This document shows, piece after piece, positions 1 through 8,540 of a stretch of DNA of 64,000 nt. The notes beneath the pieces are model-generated. The model made no database searches. It was not told where the DNA came from and saw nothing but the letters and a program-made list of their open reading frames with translations. Both the position numbers and the translations under genes were made by a program. Origin of the DNA: Actinoplanes oblitus (GTDB lineage Bacteria; Actinomycetota; Actinomycetes; Mycobacteriales; Micromonosporaceae). The number at the start of each line of letters is the position of its first letter. Position 1 is the first letter of the stretch. The stretch lies in NCBI RefSeq assembly GCF_030252345.1, contig NZ_CP126980.1, positions 2,743,501 to 2,807,500 on the forward strand, read 5' to 3'.

Positions 1-1002
1 GCCGAGGCCAACGAGAACGCGATCCGGATGGCCCGGCTGCACACCGGCCGGCACAAGGTGCTCTCCACGTACCGCAGCTACCACGGCTCGACCGCCACCG
101 CGATCACCGCGACCGGCGACCCGCGGCGCTGGCCGAACGAGCCGGTGGCGGTCGGCGTCGTGCACTTCTGGGGGCCCTACCCGTACCGGTCGCCGTTCTT
201 CGCCGAGGACGAGAGCCAGGAGTCCGAGCGCGCCCTGCGGCACCTGCGCGACACCATCGTCTTCGAGGGTCCCGGCACCATCGCCGCGATCCTGCTGGAG
301 ACCGTGGTGGGCACCAACGGCATCCTGGTCCCGCCGCCCGGCTACCTGGCCGGCGTCCGGGCGATCTGCGACGAGTTCGGCATCGTGTTCATCGCCGACG
401 AGGTGATGGCCGGCTTCGGCAGGTGCGGCGAGTGGTTCGCCATCGACAAGTGGGGTGTCACGCCCGACCTGATCACCTTCGCCAAGGGGGTCAACTCCGG
501 CTACCTCCCGCTCGGCGGCGTGGTGATCTCCGACGAGATCGCCGCGACGTTCGACGAGCGGCCGTTCCCGGGTGGGCTGACCTATTCCGGTCACCCGCTC
601 GCGTGCGCCTCCGCTGTCGCCTCCATGCAGATCTTCAAGGAGGAGGGGATCATCGAGCACGCCCGCGCCCTCGGCGAGGACGTGATCGGCCCCGGGCTGG
701 CCCGCCTGAAGGAGAAGCACCCGAGCGTGGGCGAGGTCCGCGGGCTGGGCGTGTTCTGGGCGATCGAGCTGGTCCGGGACGCCGCGAGGACCCCGCTGGT
801 GCCGTTCAACGCGGCCGGTGCGGCGGCCGGGCCGATGAACGAGGTGGCGAACGCCTGCAAGGAACGGGGCCTCTGGCCGTTCACCCACTTCAACCGGGTG
901 CACGTGGTCCCGCCCTGCACGACGAGCGCCGACGAGGTCCGCGACGGTCTCACGATCTTGGACGAGGCCTTGACGGTTGCCGACGGTTTCTACACGTCCT
1001 GA
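1..1002 (+). CDS. Class III (PLP) aminotransferase, 5' end outside window
   Basis: The C-terminal 333 residues of a class III aminotransferase; the start lies before the window. These enzymes move an amino group from an omega-amine or amino acid to pyruvate or 2-oxoglutarate through a PLP Schiff base. The PLP lysine is in FAKGVNSGYLPLGG (Lys codon at 484-486). The preceding acid is in IADEVMAGFGR, and the large-domain GLTYSGHPLACA motif is intact. The fragment begins inside the conserved EANENAIRMAR helix, so about 100 residues are missing. It lies 132 bp upstream of an aldehyde dehydrogenase and a polyamine importer, so a polyamine- or beta/omega-amino-acid role is inferred from context. The exact substrate cannot be read from the sequence. 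Confidence 0.9.
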   Translation, partial: AEANENAIRMARLHTGRHKVLSTYRSYHGSTATAITATGDPRRWPNEPVAVGVVHFWGPYPYRSPFFAEDESQESERALRHLRDTIVFEGPGTIAAILLETVVGTNGILVPPPGYLAGVRAICDEFGIVFIADEVMAGFGRCGEWFAIDKWGVTPDLITFAKGVNSGYLPLGGVVISDEIAATFDERPFPGGLTYSGHPLACASAVASMQIFKEEGIIEHARALGEDVIGPGLARLKEKHPSVGEVRGLGVFWAIELVRDAARTPLVPFNAAGAAAGPMNEVANACKERGLWPFTHFNRVHVVPPCTTSADEVRDGLTILDEALTVADGFYTS

Positions 1003-1023
1003 GCGTCTCAGCTTCTGAATTCT

Positions 1024-1083
1024 GTTTCCAGCTTGGAAATTACTTCGGATTCCCTTGTCACGTCCCTCCGGGGTGTGACAAGG
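1024..1083. promoter_or_regulatory. Two inverted repeats in the aminotransferase-dehydrogenase gap
   Basis: The 132-bp gap holds TTTCCA-GCT-TGGAAA (1025-1039) and a larger hairpin with 9-bp arms, CCTTGTCAC (1053-1061) and GTGACAAGG (1075-1083), with a 13-nt loop. The stretch is AT-rich against its surroundings. There is no T-tract, so an operator or attenuating hairpin is as likely as a terminator. The sequence TGTTTCCAGCTTGG recurs with one change at 10502-10515. Confidence 0.4.
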
Positions 1084-1134
1084 TTCCCCCACTTCTGGTG
1101 AGCACCACCACACCGATCGGAAGGCGCCACCCCC

Positions 1135-2571
1135 GTGAGCACCGCATTTCCCGTGCTGCGCAACTTCGTCAACGGGTCCTTCACCGACACCGAGGAGGGG
1201 CGGACCTCGCCGGTCGTCGACCCCAGCACCGGGGAGACCTACGCGTACGCGCCGGTCTCCTCGGCGCGGGACGTCGAGGCCGCTGTGGACGCCGCGACCG
1301 CCGGGTTCGAGATCTGGCGGGACACCACCCCGGCCGAGCGGCAGCGGGCGCTGCTGCGCATCGCCGACGCCGTGGAGGCGCGGGCCGAGGAGCTGATCGA
1401 GGCCGAGTGCCGCAACACCGGCAAGCCGGTCGCGGCGACCCGGACCGAGGAGATCGGCCCGGTGCTGGACGAGCTGCGCTTCTTCGCCGGCGCCGCCCGG
1501 ATGCTGGAGGGCAAGGCCGCCGGCGAGTACCTGCGCGACCACACCTCTTATGTACGCCGCGAGCCGATCGGCGTCTGCGCCCAGATCACCCCGTGGAACT
1601 ACCCGCTGGTGATGGCGATCTGGAAGCTCGCCCCGGCGATCGCGGCCGGCAACTCGGTGGTGCTCAAGCCGTCCGACACCACCCCGGTGAGCACCCTGCT
1701 GCTCGCCGAGATCGCCGCCGAGTTCCTGCCGGCCGGCGTGCTCAACGTCGTCTGCGGCGACCGGGACACCGGCCGCGCGCTGGTCGTGCACCCCGCGCCG
1801 CAGCTGGTCTCGATCACCGGGTCCACCCGGGCCGGGATGGAGGTCGCCGCGGCGGCCGCCCCCGACCTCAAGAAGGTGCACCTGGAGCTGGGCGGCAAGG
1901 CCCCGGTCGTGGTCTTCGACGACGTGGACGTCGCGGCCACCGCCGAGGCGATCGCCGGCGCGGGGTTCTTCAACGCCGGTCAGGACTGCACGGCGGCCAC
2001 CCGGGTCCTGGTGCACGAGCGGATCGCCGCCGACTTCACCGCCGCGCTGGCGGCCGCGGCCAGGAACACCAGGGTCGGCGCGCCGTCCGACACCGACGCG
2101 TTCTTCGGCCCGGTCAACAACGTCAACCAGCTGGATCGGATCACCGGCTTCCTGGACCGCACCCCGGCGCACGCCGAGGTGGTGGCCGGCGGCCACCGGA
2201 TCGGCGAGCGCGGCTTCTTCTTCGAGCCGACGGTGGTGGCCGGTCTGCGGCAGCGCGACGAGATGGTCCAGGACGAGGTGTTCGGGCCGGTCGTCACGGT
2301 GCAGCGGTTCGCTGACGAGGCCGAGGCGATCCGGTACGCCAACGACGTCCGGTACGGCCTGAGCGCCAGCGTCTGGACCCAGAACCACGGCCGGGCGATG
2401 CGCGTCTCCCGCCGCCTCGACTTCGGCGCGGTCTGGATCAACACGCACCTGCCGTTCGTCTCGGAGATGCCGCACGGCGGCTACGGCCACTCCGGTTACG
2501 GCAAGGACCTTTCCATGTACGGCTTCGAGGAGTACACCCGGATCAAACACGTGATGAGTTTTCACGGCTGA
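1135..2571 (+). CDS. Aldehyde dehydrogenase, gamma-aminobutyraldehyde dehydrogenase type
   Basis: NAD(P)-dependent aldehyde dehydrogenase of 478 residues, the normal size for the PatD/YdcW/betaine-aldehyde group. It has the PWNYPL motif, the general base Glu251 in LELGGKAP, the catalytic Cys285 in GQDCTAAT, and EVFGPV near the end. It should oxidise an amino-aldehyde such as 4-aminobutanal to the amino acid, the step after putrescine deamination. The GTG start is preceded by GGAAGG. It is followed after 44 bp by a polyamine ABC importer, so uptake and oxidation are probably co-expressed. A second, similar enzyme of the same length is encoded at 16108-17544. Substrate specificity is inferred from neighbours. 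Confidence 0.88.
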   Translation: MSTAFPVLRNFVNGSFTDTEEGRTSPVVDPSTGETYAYAPVSSARDVEAAVDAATAGFEIWRDTTPAERQRALLRIADAVEARAEELIEAECRNTGKPVAATRTEEIGPVLDELRFFAGAARMLEGKAAGEYLRDHTSYVRREPIGVCAQITPWNYPLVMAIWKLAPAIAAGNSVVLKPSDTTPVSTLLLAEIAAEFLPAGVLNVVCGDRDTGRALVVHPAPQLVSITGSTRAGMEVAAAAAPDLKKVHLELGGKAPVVVFDDVDVAATAEAIAGAGFFNAGQDCTAATRVLVHERIAADFTAALAAAARNTRVGAPSDTDAFFGPVNNVNQLDRITGFLDRTPAHAEVVAGGHRIGERGFFFEPTVVAGLRQRDEMVQDEVFGPVVTVQRFADEAEAIRYANDVRYGLSASVWTQNHGRAMRVSRRLDFGAVWINTHLPFVSEMPHGGYGHSGYGKDLSMYGFEEYTRIKHVMSFHG

Positions 2572-2615
2572 TCCGGCCCCGCAGAAATCACCACCCCCGC
2601 CTCCGAGGTGAAGAT

Positions 2616-3773
2616 ATGACCACGTCTCCCCCGCACCAGGCCGTGACGGCGCCGTCCGCCACCGGCGAGCGGACCGGGCATCCGGCGATCGAGTTCGTCG
2701 GCGTGCGCAAGGAATACCTGTCGCACGGTGAGGCGGTGCCCGCCGTCAAGAGCCTCGACCTGACGATCGGCCAGGGGGAGTTCTTCTCGCTGCTCGGCCC
2801 GTCCGGCTGCGGCAAGACCACCACGATGCGGATGATCGCCGGTTTCGAGGAGCCGACCACCGGCCAGGTGTTCCTGGACGGCAAGGACGTCACCGGGGTC
2901 GCCGCCAACAAGCGCGACGTCAACATGGTGTTCCAGTCGTACGCGCTGTTTCCGCACCTCAACGTCCTGCAGAACGTCTCGTTCGGGCTGGAGCGCAAGC
3001 GGGTCGCCAAGTCGGAGATCAAGCGCCGGGTGGGCGAGATCCTCGAGATCGTGTCGCTGACCGGCATGGAGAAGCGGCACCCCAAGGAGATGTCCGGCGG
3101 CCAGCAGCAGCGGGTCGCGCTGGCCCGCGCCCTGGTCAACCACCCGCGGGCGCTGCTGCTCGACGAGCCGCTCGGCGCGCTCGACCTGAAGCTGCGGCAG
3201 CAGATGCAGATCGAGCTCAAGCGGATCCAGCGCGAGGTCGGCATCACCTTCGTCTACGTCACCCACGACCAGGGTGAGGCGCTGACCATGTCGGACCGGA
3301 TCGCGGTGATGAACGACGGACTGATCGAGCAGCTCGGCACGCCGCGGGAGATCTACGAGAAGCCCGCCAGCCGGTTCGTGGCCGGCTTCATCGGCACCTC
3401 GAACCTGCTCGACGGGCAGGTGAGCCGGGTGGAGGACGGGTACGCCGTCCTGGACCTCGGCTCGGAGGGCCGGATCGTGGTCGCGGTTCCCGGCTCGGTG
3501 CGGGCCGGCGAGCCCATCGAGGTGTCGGTGCGGCCGGAGAAGATCGATCTGCACCGCGCGACGCCGCCGCAGGTCGCCGGCAGTGTGCTGGCCGGCACGG
3601 TGACCGAGGTCGTGTACCACGGGACGTCGACCAACTACACGGTGGCGACCTCCGCGGGCACCGACTTCGTGGTGTTCGACCAGAACGCGCAGGACGCCGA
3701 GGACGTCGCGTCTCGTGGCGAGCGCGTCTTCCTCACCTGGGCCCCGCAGCACTCGTACCCGATCGGAGTCTGA
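2616..3773 (+). CDS. potA: Spermidine/putrescine ABC transporter ATP-binding protein PotA
   Basis: Cytoplasmic ATPase of a polyamine importer, 385 residues. Walker A GPSGCGKTT is near residue 61, the Q-loop is in VFQSYALFPH, the signature SGGQQQR is near 160, Walker B LLLDEPLGALD is near 181, and the H-loop is in VTHDQGEA. After about residue 240 comes the C-terminal TOBE/OB regulatory domain typical of PotA/MalK-like proteins. The start has GAGGTGAAG upstream. The stop overlaps the next start (TGATG), so translation is coupled with the binding protein. The PotA-PotD-PotB-PotC order supports a polyamine substrate, though this subfamily also covers other cationic or small-molecule importers. 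Confidence 0.92.
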   Translation: MTTSPPHQAVTAPSATGERTGHPAIEFVGVRKEYLSHGEAVPAVKSLDLTIGQGEFFSLLGPSGCGKTTTMRMIAGFEEPTTGQVFLDGKDVTGVAANKRDVNMVFQSYALFPHLNVLQNVSFGLERKRVAKSEIKRRVGEILEIVSLTGMEKRHPKEMSGGQQQRVALARALVNHPRALLLDEPLGALDLKLRQQMQIELKRIQREVGITFVYVTHDQGEALTMSDRIAVMNDGLIEQLGTPREIYEKPASRFVAGFIGTSNLLDGQVSRVEDGYAVLDLGSEGRIVVAVPGSVRAGEPIEVSVRPEKIDLHRATPPQVAGSVLAGTVTEVVYHGTSTNYTVATSAGTDFVVFDQNAQDAEDVASRGERVFLTWAPQHSYPIGV

Positions 3774-5023
3774 TGTTCCCGACCAATCAGCCGGATCCCT
3801 CCGTCCTCCGCGGCATGACGCAGCGACGGTTCGGCCGTCGCGACGCGCTGCGCCTCGGCGGTACGTCGGCTCTTGGTGCCTTCCTCGCGGCCTGTGGCGT
3901 AGCGGGCAAGGGCAAGCCGGAGGCCAGCGTCGCACCCGACGCCGTGCAGAAGTTCTGGAGCGGCAAGGTCAAGAACGGCAAGGTGGACTTCGCCAACTGG
4001 CCGCTCTACATGGACCCGAAGAAGCCGGAACTCAAGAAGTTCACCGCGAAGACCGGCATCCAGGTCAACTACCAGGAGGTCATCCAGGAGATGGGTCCCT
4101 GGTTCGCCAAGGTGCAGCCCCAGCTCTCGGCCGGCCAGTCGATCGGCTTCGACCTCATGGTGATCACCAACTCGCTGCAGTTCGGACAGTTCCGCAACAG
4201 CGGCTTCCTGGCGCCGCTGGACCACTCGAAGCTGCCCACCTACACCGCGAACGCCGCCAAGAAGTACTCCCAGGAGTCGTTCGACCCGGGCAACGTCTTC
4301 AGCATCCCGTGGGCGTCCGGCATCACCGGCATCGCCTACGACCCGAAGAAGACCGGCCGGGAGATCACCAAGCTCGCCGACCTGTGGGACCCGGCGTTCA
4401 AGGGCAAGGTCGGCATGTTCGCCGACACCCAGGAACTGGCCAACTTCGGCCTGCTCGCGGCCGGCCTCAAGCCGGGCGACTCGGGCGAGGGCGAGTGGAA
4501 GAGGGCCGCCGCCAAGCTCAAGGAGCAGAAGGACGCGGGCCTGGTCCGCAACTACTACGACCAGAGCTACGTCGACGCCCTCGGCAAGGGTGAGGTCTGG
4601 CTGACCCAGGCCTGGTCCGGCGACATCTTCCAGAAGAACGTCTCGGACGGGACGAACTTCAAGTTCGTCATCCCGGAGGAGGGCGGCACGATCTGGACGG
4701 ACAACTTCGCCATCCCGGTCACCGCCGCCAACCCGGTCGACGCGATCATGCTGATGGACTTCTTCTACGAGGTCGAGAACGCCGCGTCGCTGGCCGAGTA
4801 CATCAACTACGTCTGCCCGGTGCCGGCCGCACAGGCGCAGATCACGAAGGACGCGGCCGCCGCCTCGGGCGAGGACAAGGCGCTGCTCACCGAGGTCGCC
4901 GGCAGCCCGCTGGTGTTCCCGGGCGACGCGGACTACGCCAAGCTGCACTACTACGTCGATTTCGACACGGCGGAAGAGCAGCAGACCTTCGCCGGCATTT
5001 TCGAACCGATCACGTTGAGCTGA
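3773..5023 (+). CDS. potD: Polyamine ABC transporter substrate-binding lipoprotein (PotD/PotF-like)
   Basis: Extracellular binding protein of 416 residues. The N-terminus has a twin-arginine-like stretch (QRRFGRRDAL) followed by a hydrophobic run and a lipobox ending LAAC (near residue 44), so it is likely exported by Tat and lipid-anchored. The mature part matches the spermidine/putrescine-binding fold, with NWPLYMDP near the start of the mature domain and WTDNFAIPVTA in the second lobe. An internal ATG would remove about 14 residues and still keep the RR motif, so the exact start is not certain. It overlaps the ATPase gene by one base and is followed 7 bp later by the first permease. Confidence 0.9.
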   Translation: MFPTNQPDPSVLRGMTQRRFGRRDALRLGGTSALGAFLAACGVAGKGKPEASVAPDAVQKFWSGKVKNGKVDFANWPLYMDPKKPELKKFTAKTGIQVNYQEVIQEMGPWFAKVQPQLSAGQSIGFDLMVITNSLQFGQFRNSGFLAPLDHSKLPTYTANAAKKYSQESFDPGNVFSIPWASGITGIAYDPKKTGREITKLADLWDPAFKGKVGMFADTQELANFGLLAAGLKPGDSGEGEWKRAAAKLKEQKDAGLVRNYYDQSYVDALGKGEVWLTQAWSGDIFQKNVSDGTNFKFVIPEEGGTIWTDNFAIPVTAANPVDAIMLMDFFYEVENAASLAEYINYVCPVPAAQAQITKDAAAASGEDKALLTEVAGSPLVFPGDADYAKLHYYVDFDTAEEQQTFAGIFEPITLS

Positions 5024-5030
5024 GTCGCCG

Positions 5031-5894
5031 ATGAACCGGGTAAAACGTACACTCGCGCCCTACCTGCTCGTGCTTCCCGGCGGGTTGTGGCTGCTGCTGT
5101 TCTTCGTGGTGCCGATGGTCACCATGTTCTCGCTCTCCCTGCAGCAGGGCGACATCGTCAACGGGTACGTCTTCACGGGTCACTGGCAGACCTACGTCGA
5201 CGCGATCACGAACTACCAGACCCAGTTGATCCGCTCACTGGTGTACGGGCTCATCACGACGGTCGCCCTGGTGGTGATGAGCTTCCCGGTCGCGTACTGG
5301 ATCGCCTTCTACGGCGGCAAGCGCAAGTCGACCTACCTGTTCCTGATCCTGCTGCCGTTCTTCGTGTCGTTCGTGCTGCGGACGATCTCCTGGCGGCAGA
5401 TCCTCACCGACGACGGCATGCTGTTGCACCCGCTGAAGGAGGCCGGGCTGCTCTCGCCCGGCTTCCACATCCTGGGTACCTCGTACGCGGTCATCTTCGG
5501 CCTGGTCTACAACTTCCTGCCGTTCATGGTGCTGCCGATCTACGTGGCCCTGGAGCGGATCGACCCGCGCGTGGTCGAGGCGGCCCGCGACCTGTACGCC
5601 AAGCCGCTCACCGTCTTCCGCAAGGTGGTCTTCCCGCTCGCCCTGCCCGGTGTCTTCGCCGGCGTGCTGATGACGTTCGTCCCGGCCAGCTCGGACTACG
5701 TCAACTCGGGCGTGCTGGGCAGCTCGTCGACCACCATGATCGGTCAGGTCGTGCAGGCCCAGGCGCTGGCCAACTCCAACTACCCGATGGCCTCGGCCCT
5801 CTCGTTCTTCCTGATGGCGGTCCTGCTGACCGGCGTCTTCAGCTATGCCCGGGTCCTCGGCACCGAGGACGTCATGAATGCGGCGGCCCGATGA
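5031..5894 (+). CDS. potB: Polyamine ABC transporter permease PotB
   Basis: Inner-membrane subunit of 287 residues with about six hydrophobic segments, beginning with LPGGLWLLLFFVVPMVTMF. The EAA loop that contacts the ATPase is seen as VEAARDLYAKPLTVFRKVVFPLALPG (about residues 183-208, conserved EAA...G...F pattern). Length and order fit PotB. Its end overlaps the next gene as ATGA, showing coupled translation with PotC. Confidence 0.92.
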   Translation: MNRVKRTLAPYLLVLPGGLWLLLFFVVPMVTMFSLSLQQGDIVNGYVFTGHWQTYVDAITNYQTQLIRSLVYGLITTVALVVMSFPVAYWIAFYGGKRKSTYLFLILLPFFVSFVLRTISWRQILTDDGMLLHPLKEAGLLSPGFHILGTSYAVIFGLVYNFLPFMVLPIYVALERIDPRVVEAARDLYAKPLTVFRKVVFPLALPGVFAGVLMTFVPASSDYVNSGVLGSSSTTMIGQVVQAQALANSNYPMASALSFFLMAVLLTGVFSYARVLGTEDVMNAAAR

Positions 5895-6739
5895 CGACCC
5901 AGACCCTCACCCCGCCCGCGACGGCGGCGACCCCGGCCCCGCGCCGGCGGTTCCGGCTCACCGGCGAGCGGGCGATGTTCGCCTACACCTGGCTGATCAT
6001 CGCCTGGCTCGTGGTGCCGATCCTGATCATGATCGCGTTCGGGTTCAACAACCCGAAGGGCCGGTACAACCAGACCTGGCAGGGCTTCACGCTCAAGTGG
6101 TACAAGGACGTCTTCGCGATCAGCGACCTCACGTCGGCCCTGGTCATCTCGCTGGGGATCGCCGTGATCAGCTCGCTGCTGGCCGGCGCCCTGGGTACCG
6201 GCATCGGGTACGCGCTCGGCCGCTACCGGTTCCGCGGTGCTGACGGCCTCAACCTGATCATGTTCGCCACCATGTCCTCGCCCGAGCTGATCATGGGTAT
6301 CTCGCTGCTCACCCTCTTCGTCTCGGCGGGCATCGGGCTCGGCGCGGTGACCATCACCATCGCGCACGTGATGTTCTCCATCTCGTTCGTCTCCACCGTG
6401 GTCCGGGCCCGGGTGATCACCCTGGACCGGTCCATCGAAGAGGCCGCCGCCGACCTCGGCGCCAGCCCGTGGACGACGTTCTGGAAGGTCACCTTCCCGA
6501 TCATCCTGCCGGCCGTCTTCTCCGGCGTGATGCTCGCCTTCGCCCTCTCCATCGACGACTTCGTGGTCACCAACTTCACCGCGGGCACCACCGTGACGTT
6601 CCCGCTGTGGATCTGGGGCGCCACCCGCGTCGGCCTGCCCCCGCAGGTCAACGTGATGGGCACGCTGATCTTCGCGGCCGGCATCCTGATCGCCGTCGTC
6701 ACCAGCCTGCGCTCCCGGTCCAAGGCCAAGCGGGACTGA
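5891..6739 (+). CDS. potC: Polyamine ABC transporter permease PotC
   Basis: Second membrane subunit, 282 residues, with six predicted membrane segments. The first follows an Ala/Pro/Arg-rich cytoplasmic head. The EAA loop reads EEAAADLGASPWTTFWKV. I chose the ATG that overlaps the PotB stop (ATGA), because residues read further upstream in this frame belong to a shadow of potB. Together with PotB it forms the channel driven by PotA. A strong hairpin terminator follows 71 bp after the stop. Confidence 0.92.
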   Translation: MTTQTLTPPATAATPAPRRRFRLTGERAMFAYTWLIIAWLVVPILIMIAFGFNNPKGRYNQTWQGFTLKWYKDVFAISDLTSALVISLGIAVISSLLAGALGTGIGYALGRYRFRGADGLNLIMFATMSSPELIMGISLLTLFVSAGIGLGAVTITIAHVMFSISFVSTVVRARVITLDRSIEEAAADLGASPWTTFWKVTFPIILPAVFSGVMLAFALSIDDFVVTNFTAGTTVTFPLWIWGATRVGLPPQVNVMGTLIFAAGILIAVVTSLRSRSKAKRD

Positions 6740-6809
6740 TACCGCGGCGCGGACCACCGTCCCAGCAGCCGCCGCCGACGTGCTCTCCGGTCGGCGGCGG
6801 AGCGGCTCG

Positions 6810-6844
6810 AGGCCGCCCCGCCGGCCGTGCCGGCGGGGCGGCCT
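6810..6844 (+). terminator. Strong hairpin terminator after potC
   Basis: A perfect 15-bp GC-rich stem, AGGCCGCCCCGCCGG pairing with 6830-6844 around a 5-nt loop. The U-tract is poor (CATTGT), as is usual in high-GC actinobacteria. It ends the potABCD operon. The rest of the 275-bp gap (to 7014) is an AT-richer segment likely to hold the promoter of the next aminotransferase, but no convincing -35/-10 pair was found. Confidence 0.75.
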
Positions 6845-7014
6845 CATTGTCGTGTGCCCTGGCCGTGTCGGTCCGGGAGCGGGAACGCGCTCCGCCGGGC
6901 CTTGGTCGCCCACTCAGAAACAATGCGGAAATAGTTGCGCGAGGGGTTGTGTGCGACGGAATCCGTAGGCAGGATCGAGAGCGACAACAGGAACTAGTGG
7001 TAAGTGGAGAAATC

Positions 7015-8397
7015 GTGACCGACCGACAGCCCGATGACGTGGACGCACTCTCCGCGACCGCCCGTGACCACCTGTGGATGCACTTCACCCGGCTCTCCGC
7101 GTACCAGGACGCTCCGGTACCGGTGATCACCCGCGGCGACGGCTGCTACGTGTGGGACTCCACCGGCCGGCGTTACCTGGACGGGCTCTCCGCCCTGTTC
7201 GTGGTGCAGACCGGCCACGGCCGGCAGGAGCTCGCCGAGGCCGCCGCCAAGCAGGCCGGCGAGCTGGCGTACTTCCCGATCTGGTCGTACGCGCACCCCA
7301 AGGCGATCGAGCTGGCCGGCCGGCTGGCCGACATGGCCCCCGGCGACCTGAACCGGGTCTTCTTCACCACCGGCGGCTCCGAGGCCGTCGAGTCGGCGTG
7401 GAAACTGGCCCGGTCGTACTTCAAGCGGGTCGGCAAGCCGATGAAGCACAAGGTCATCTCGCGTGCCGTGGCGTACCACGGCAGCTCGATGGGCGCCCTG
7501 TCGATCACCGGCATCCCGCCGTTCAAACAGGACTTCGAGCCGCTGATCCCGAGCACCATGCGGGTGCCGAACACGAACTACTACCGCCGCCCCGACCCGG
7601 ACATGACGCCGGAGCAGTTCGGGATCTGGGCCGCCGACCGGATCGCCGAGATGATCGAGTTCGAGGGCCCGGACACCGTCGCCGCGGTCTACCTCGAGCC
7701 GGTGCAGAACGCCGGTGGCTGCTTCCCGCCGCCGCCCGGCTACTTCCAGCGGGTCCGGGAGATCTGCGACCGTTACGACGTGCTGCTGGTCTCCGACGAG
7801 GTGATCTGCGCGTTCGGCCGTCTCGGCGAGTTCTTCGGCGCCGACAAGTACGGTTACCAGCCCGACATCATCACCGTCGCCAAGGGTCTGACCTCGGGCT
7901 ACGTGCCGCTGGGCGCGATGATCGCGTCCGAGCGCCTGGCCGAGCCGTTCCGCAAGGGCGAGAACATGTTCGCCCACGGCATCACCTACGGTGGCCACCC
8001 GGTCGGTGCCGCCGTGGCGCTCGCCAACATCGACATCATGGAGCGCGAGCAGCTCAACCAGCACGTCACCCGGAACAGCCCGGTCTTCCGGTCGTACCTG
8101 GAGCGCCTGCTCGACCTGCCGATCGTCGGCGACGTCCGCGGTGACGGCTACTTCTTCGGCATCGAGATGGTCAAGGACAAGGCGACGAAGGAGACCTTCA
8201 ACGCCGAGGAGTCCGAGCGCCTGCTGCGCGGCTTCCTCTCCACCGCCCTCTTCGACGCCGGTCTCTACTGCCGCGCCGACGACCGGGGCGACCCGGTGAT
8301 CCAGCTCGCGCCGCCGCTGACCGCGACCGAGACGCAGTTCGCGGAGATCGAGCAGATCCTCCGCTCGGTCCTGACCGAGGCGTGGAACCGCCTCTGA
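7015..8397 (+). CDS. Class III omega-amino acid/polyamine-pyruvate aminotransferase
   Basis: PLP enzyme of 460 residues, the usual length for the beta-alanine/putrescine/taurine-pyruvate aminotransferase group. Visible motifs are FFTTGGSEAVESAWK, the PLP-facing SDEVICAFGR, the Schiff-base lysine in TVAKGLTSGYVPLG, and GITYGGHPVG. The GTG start (VTDRQPDD) is chosen because AGTGGAG lies just upstream and the conserved AT N-terminus (DHLWMHFT) follows. Placed directly after the polyamine importer but behind its own terminator, it probably deaminates an imported diamine or GABA using pyruvate. It is a paralogue of the partial gene at the left edge. Confidence 0.9.
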   Translation: MTDRQPDDVDALSATARDHLWMHFTRLSAYQDAPVPVITRGDGCYVWDSTGRRYLDGLSALFVVQTGHGRQELAEAAAKQAGELAYFPIWSYAHPKAIELAGRLADMAPGDLNRVFFTTGGSEAVESAWKLARSYFKRVGKPMKHKVISRAVAYHGSSMGALSITGIPPFKQDFEPLIPSTMRVPNTNYYRRPDPDMTPEQFGIWAADRIAEMIEFEGPDTVAAVYLEPVQNAGGCFPPPPGYFQRVREICDRYDVLLVSDEVICAFGRLGEFFGADKYGYQPDIITVAKGLTSGYVPLGAMIASERLAEPFRKGENMFAHGITYGGHPVGAAVALANIDIMEREQLNQHVTRNSPVFRSYLERLLDLPIVGDVRGDGYFFGIEMVKDKATKETFNAEESERLLRGFLSTALFDAGLYCRADDRGDPVIQLAPPLTATETQFAEIEQILRSVLTEAWNRL

Positions 8398-8408
8398 CAG
8401 CCCGGGAG

Positions 8409-8440
8409 AATGCCCGCCTTCCTCGCGAAAGGCGGGCATT
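8409..8440 (+). terminator. Rho-independent terminator after the aminotransferase
   Basis: A 12-bp perfect stem, AATGCCCGCCTT with AAGGCGGGCATT, an 8-nt loop, and a following TT that extends the terminal T run. It is a textbook terminator 12 bp after the stop codon. Confidence 0.88.
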
Positions 8441-8461
8441 TTCGCATTACCCAACCACCCC

Positions 8462-8492
8462 ATTCCGGTACGCCCGGAGCGCTCCCGCCGCG
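8462..8492. repeat. Dispersed 31-nt element, copy 1
   Basis: ATTCCGGTACG, six bases, then GCGCTCCCGCCGCG. The same two blocks with the same six-base gap occur at 50798-50828 and, two bases shorter, at 27000-27028. This copy lies 48 bp after the stop codon of the minus-strand GH3 gene. Confidence 0.6.
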
Positions 8493-8540
8493 ACACGAGC
8501 GCCGAGCGGGTGCCGCCCCGGGCGGTGCGGCCGGCCGCCG

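Noticed and set aside
423..2315. A 630-residue plus-strand frame across the first two genes
   Set aside because: An Arg-rich shadow of the aminotransferase and aldehyde dehydrogenase, whose own frames carry all catalytic motifs.
5843..6913. A minus-strand frame opposite potC
   Set aside because: Composition is typical of an antisense high-GC frame (Gly/Asp/Arg/His-rich), with no motif.
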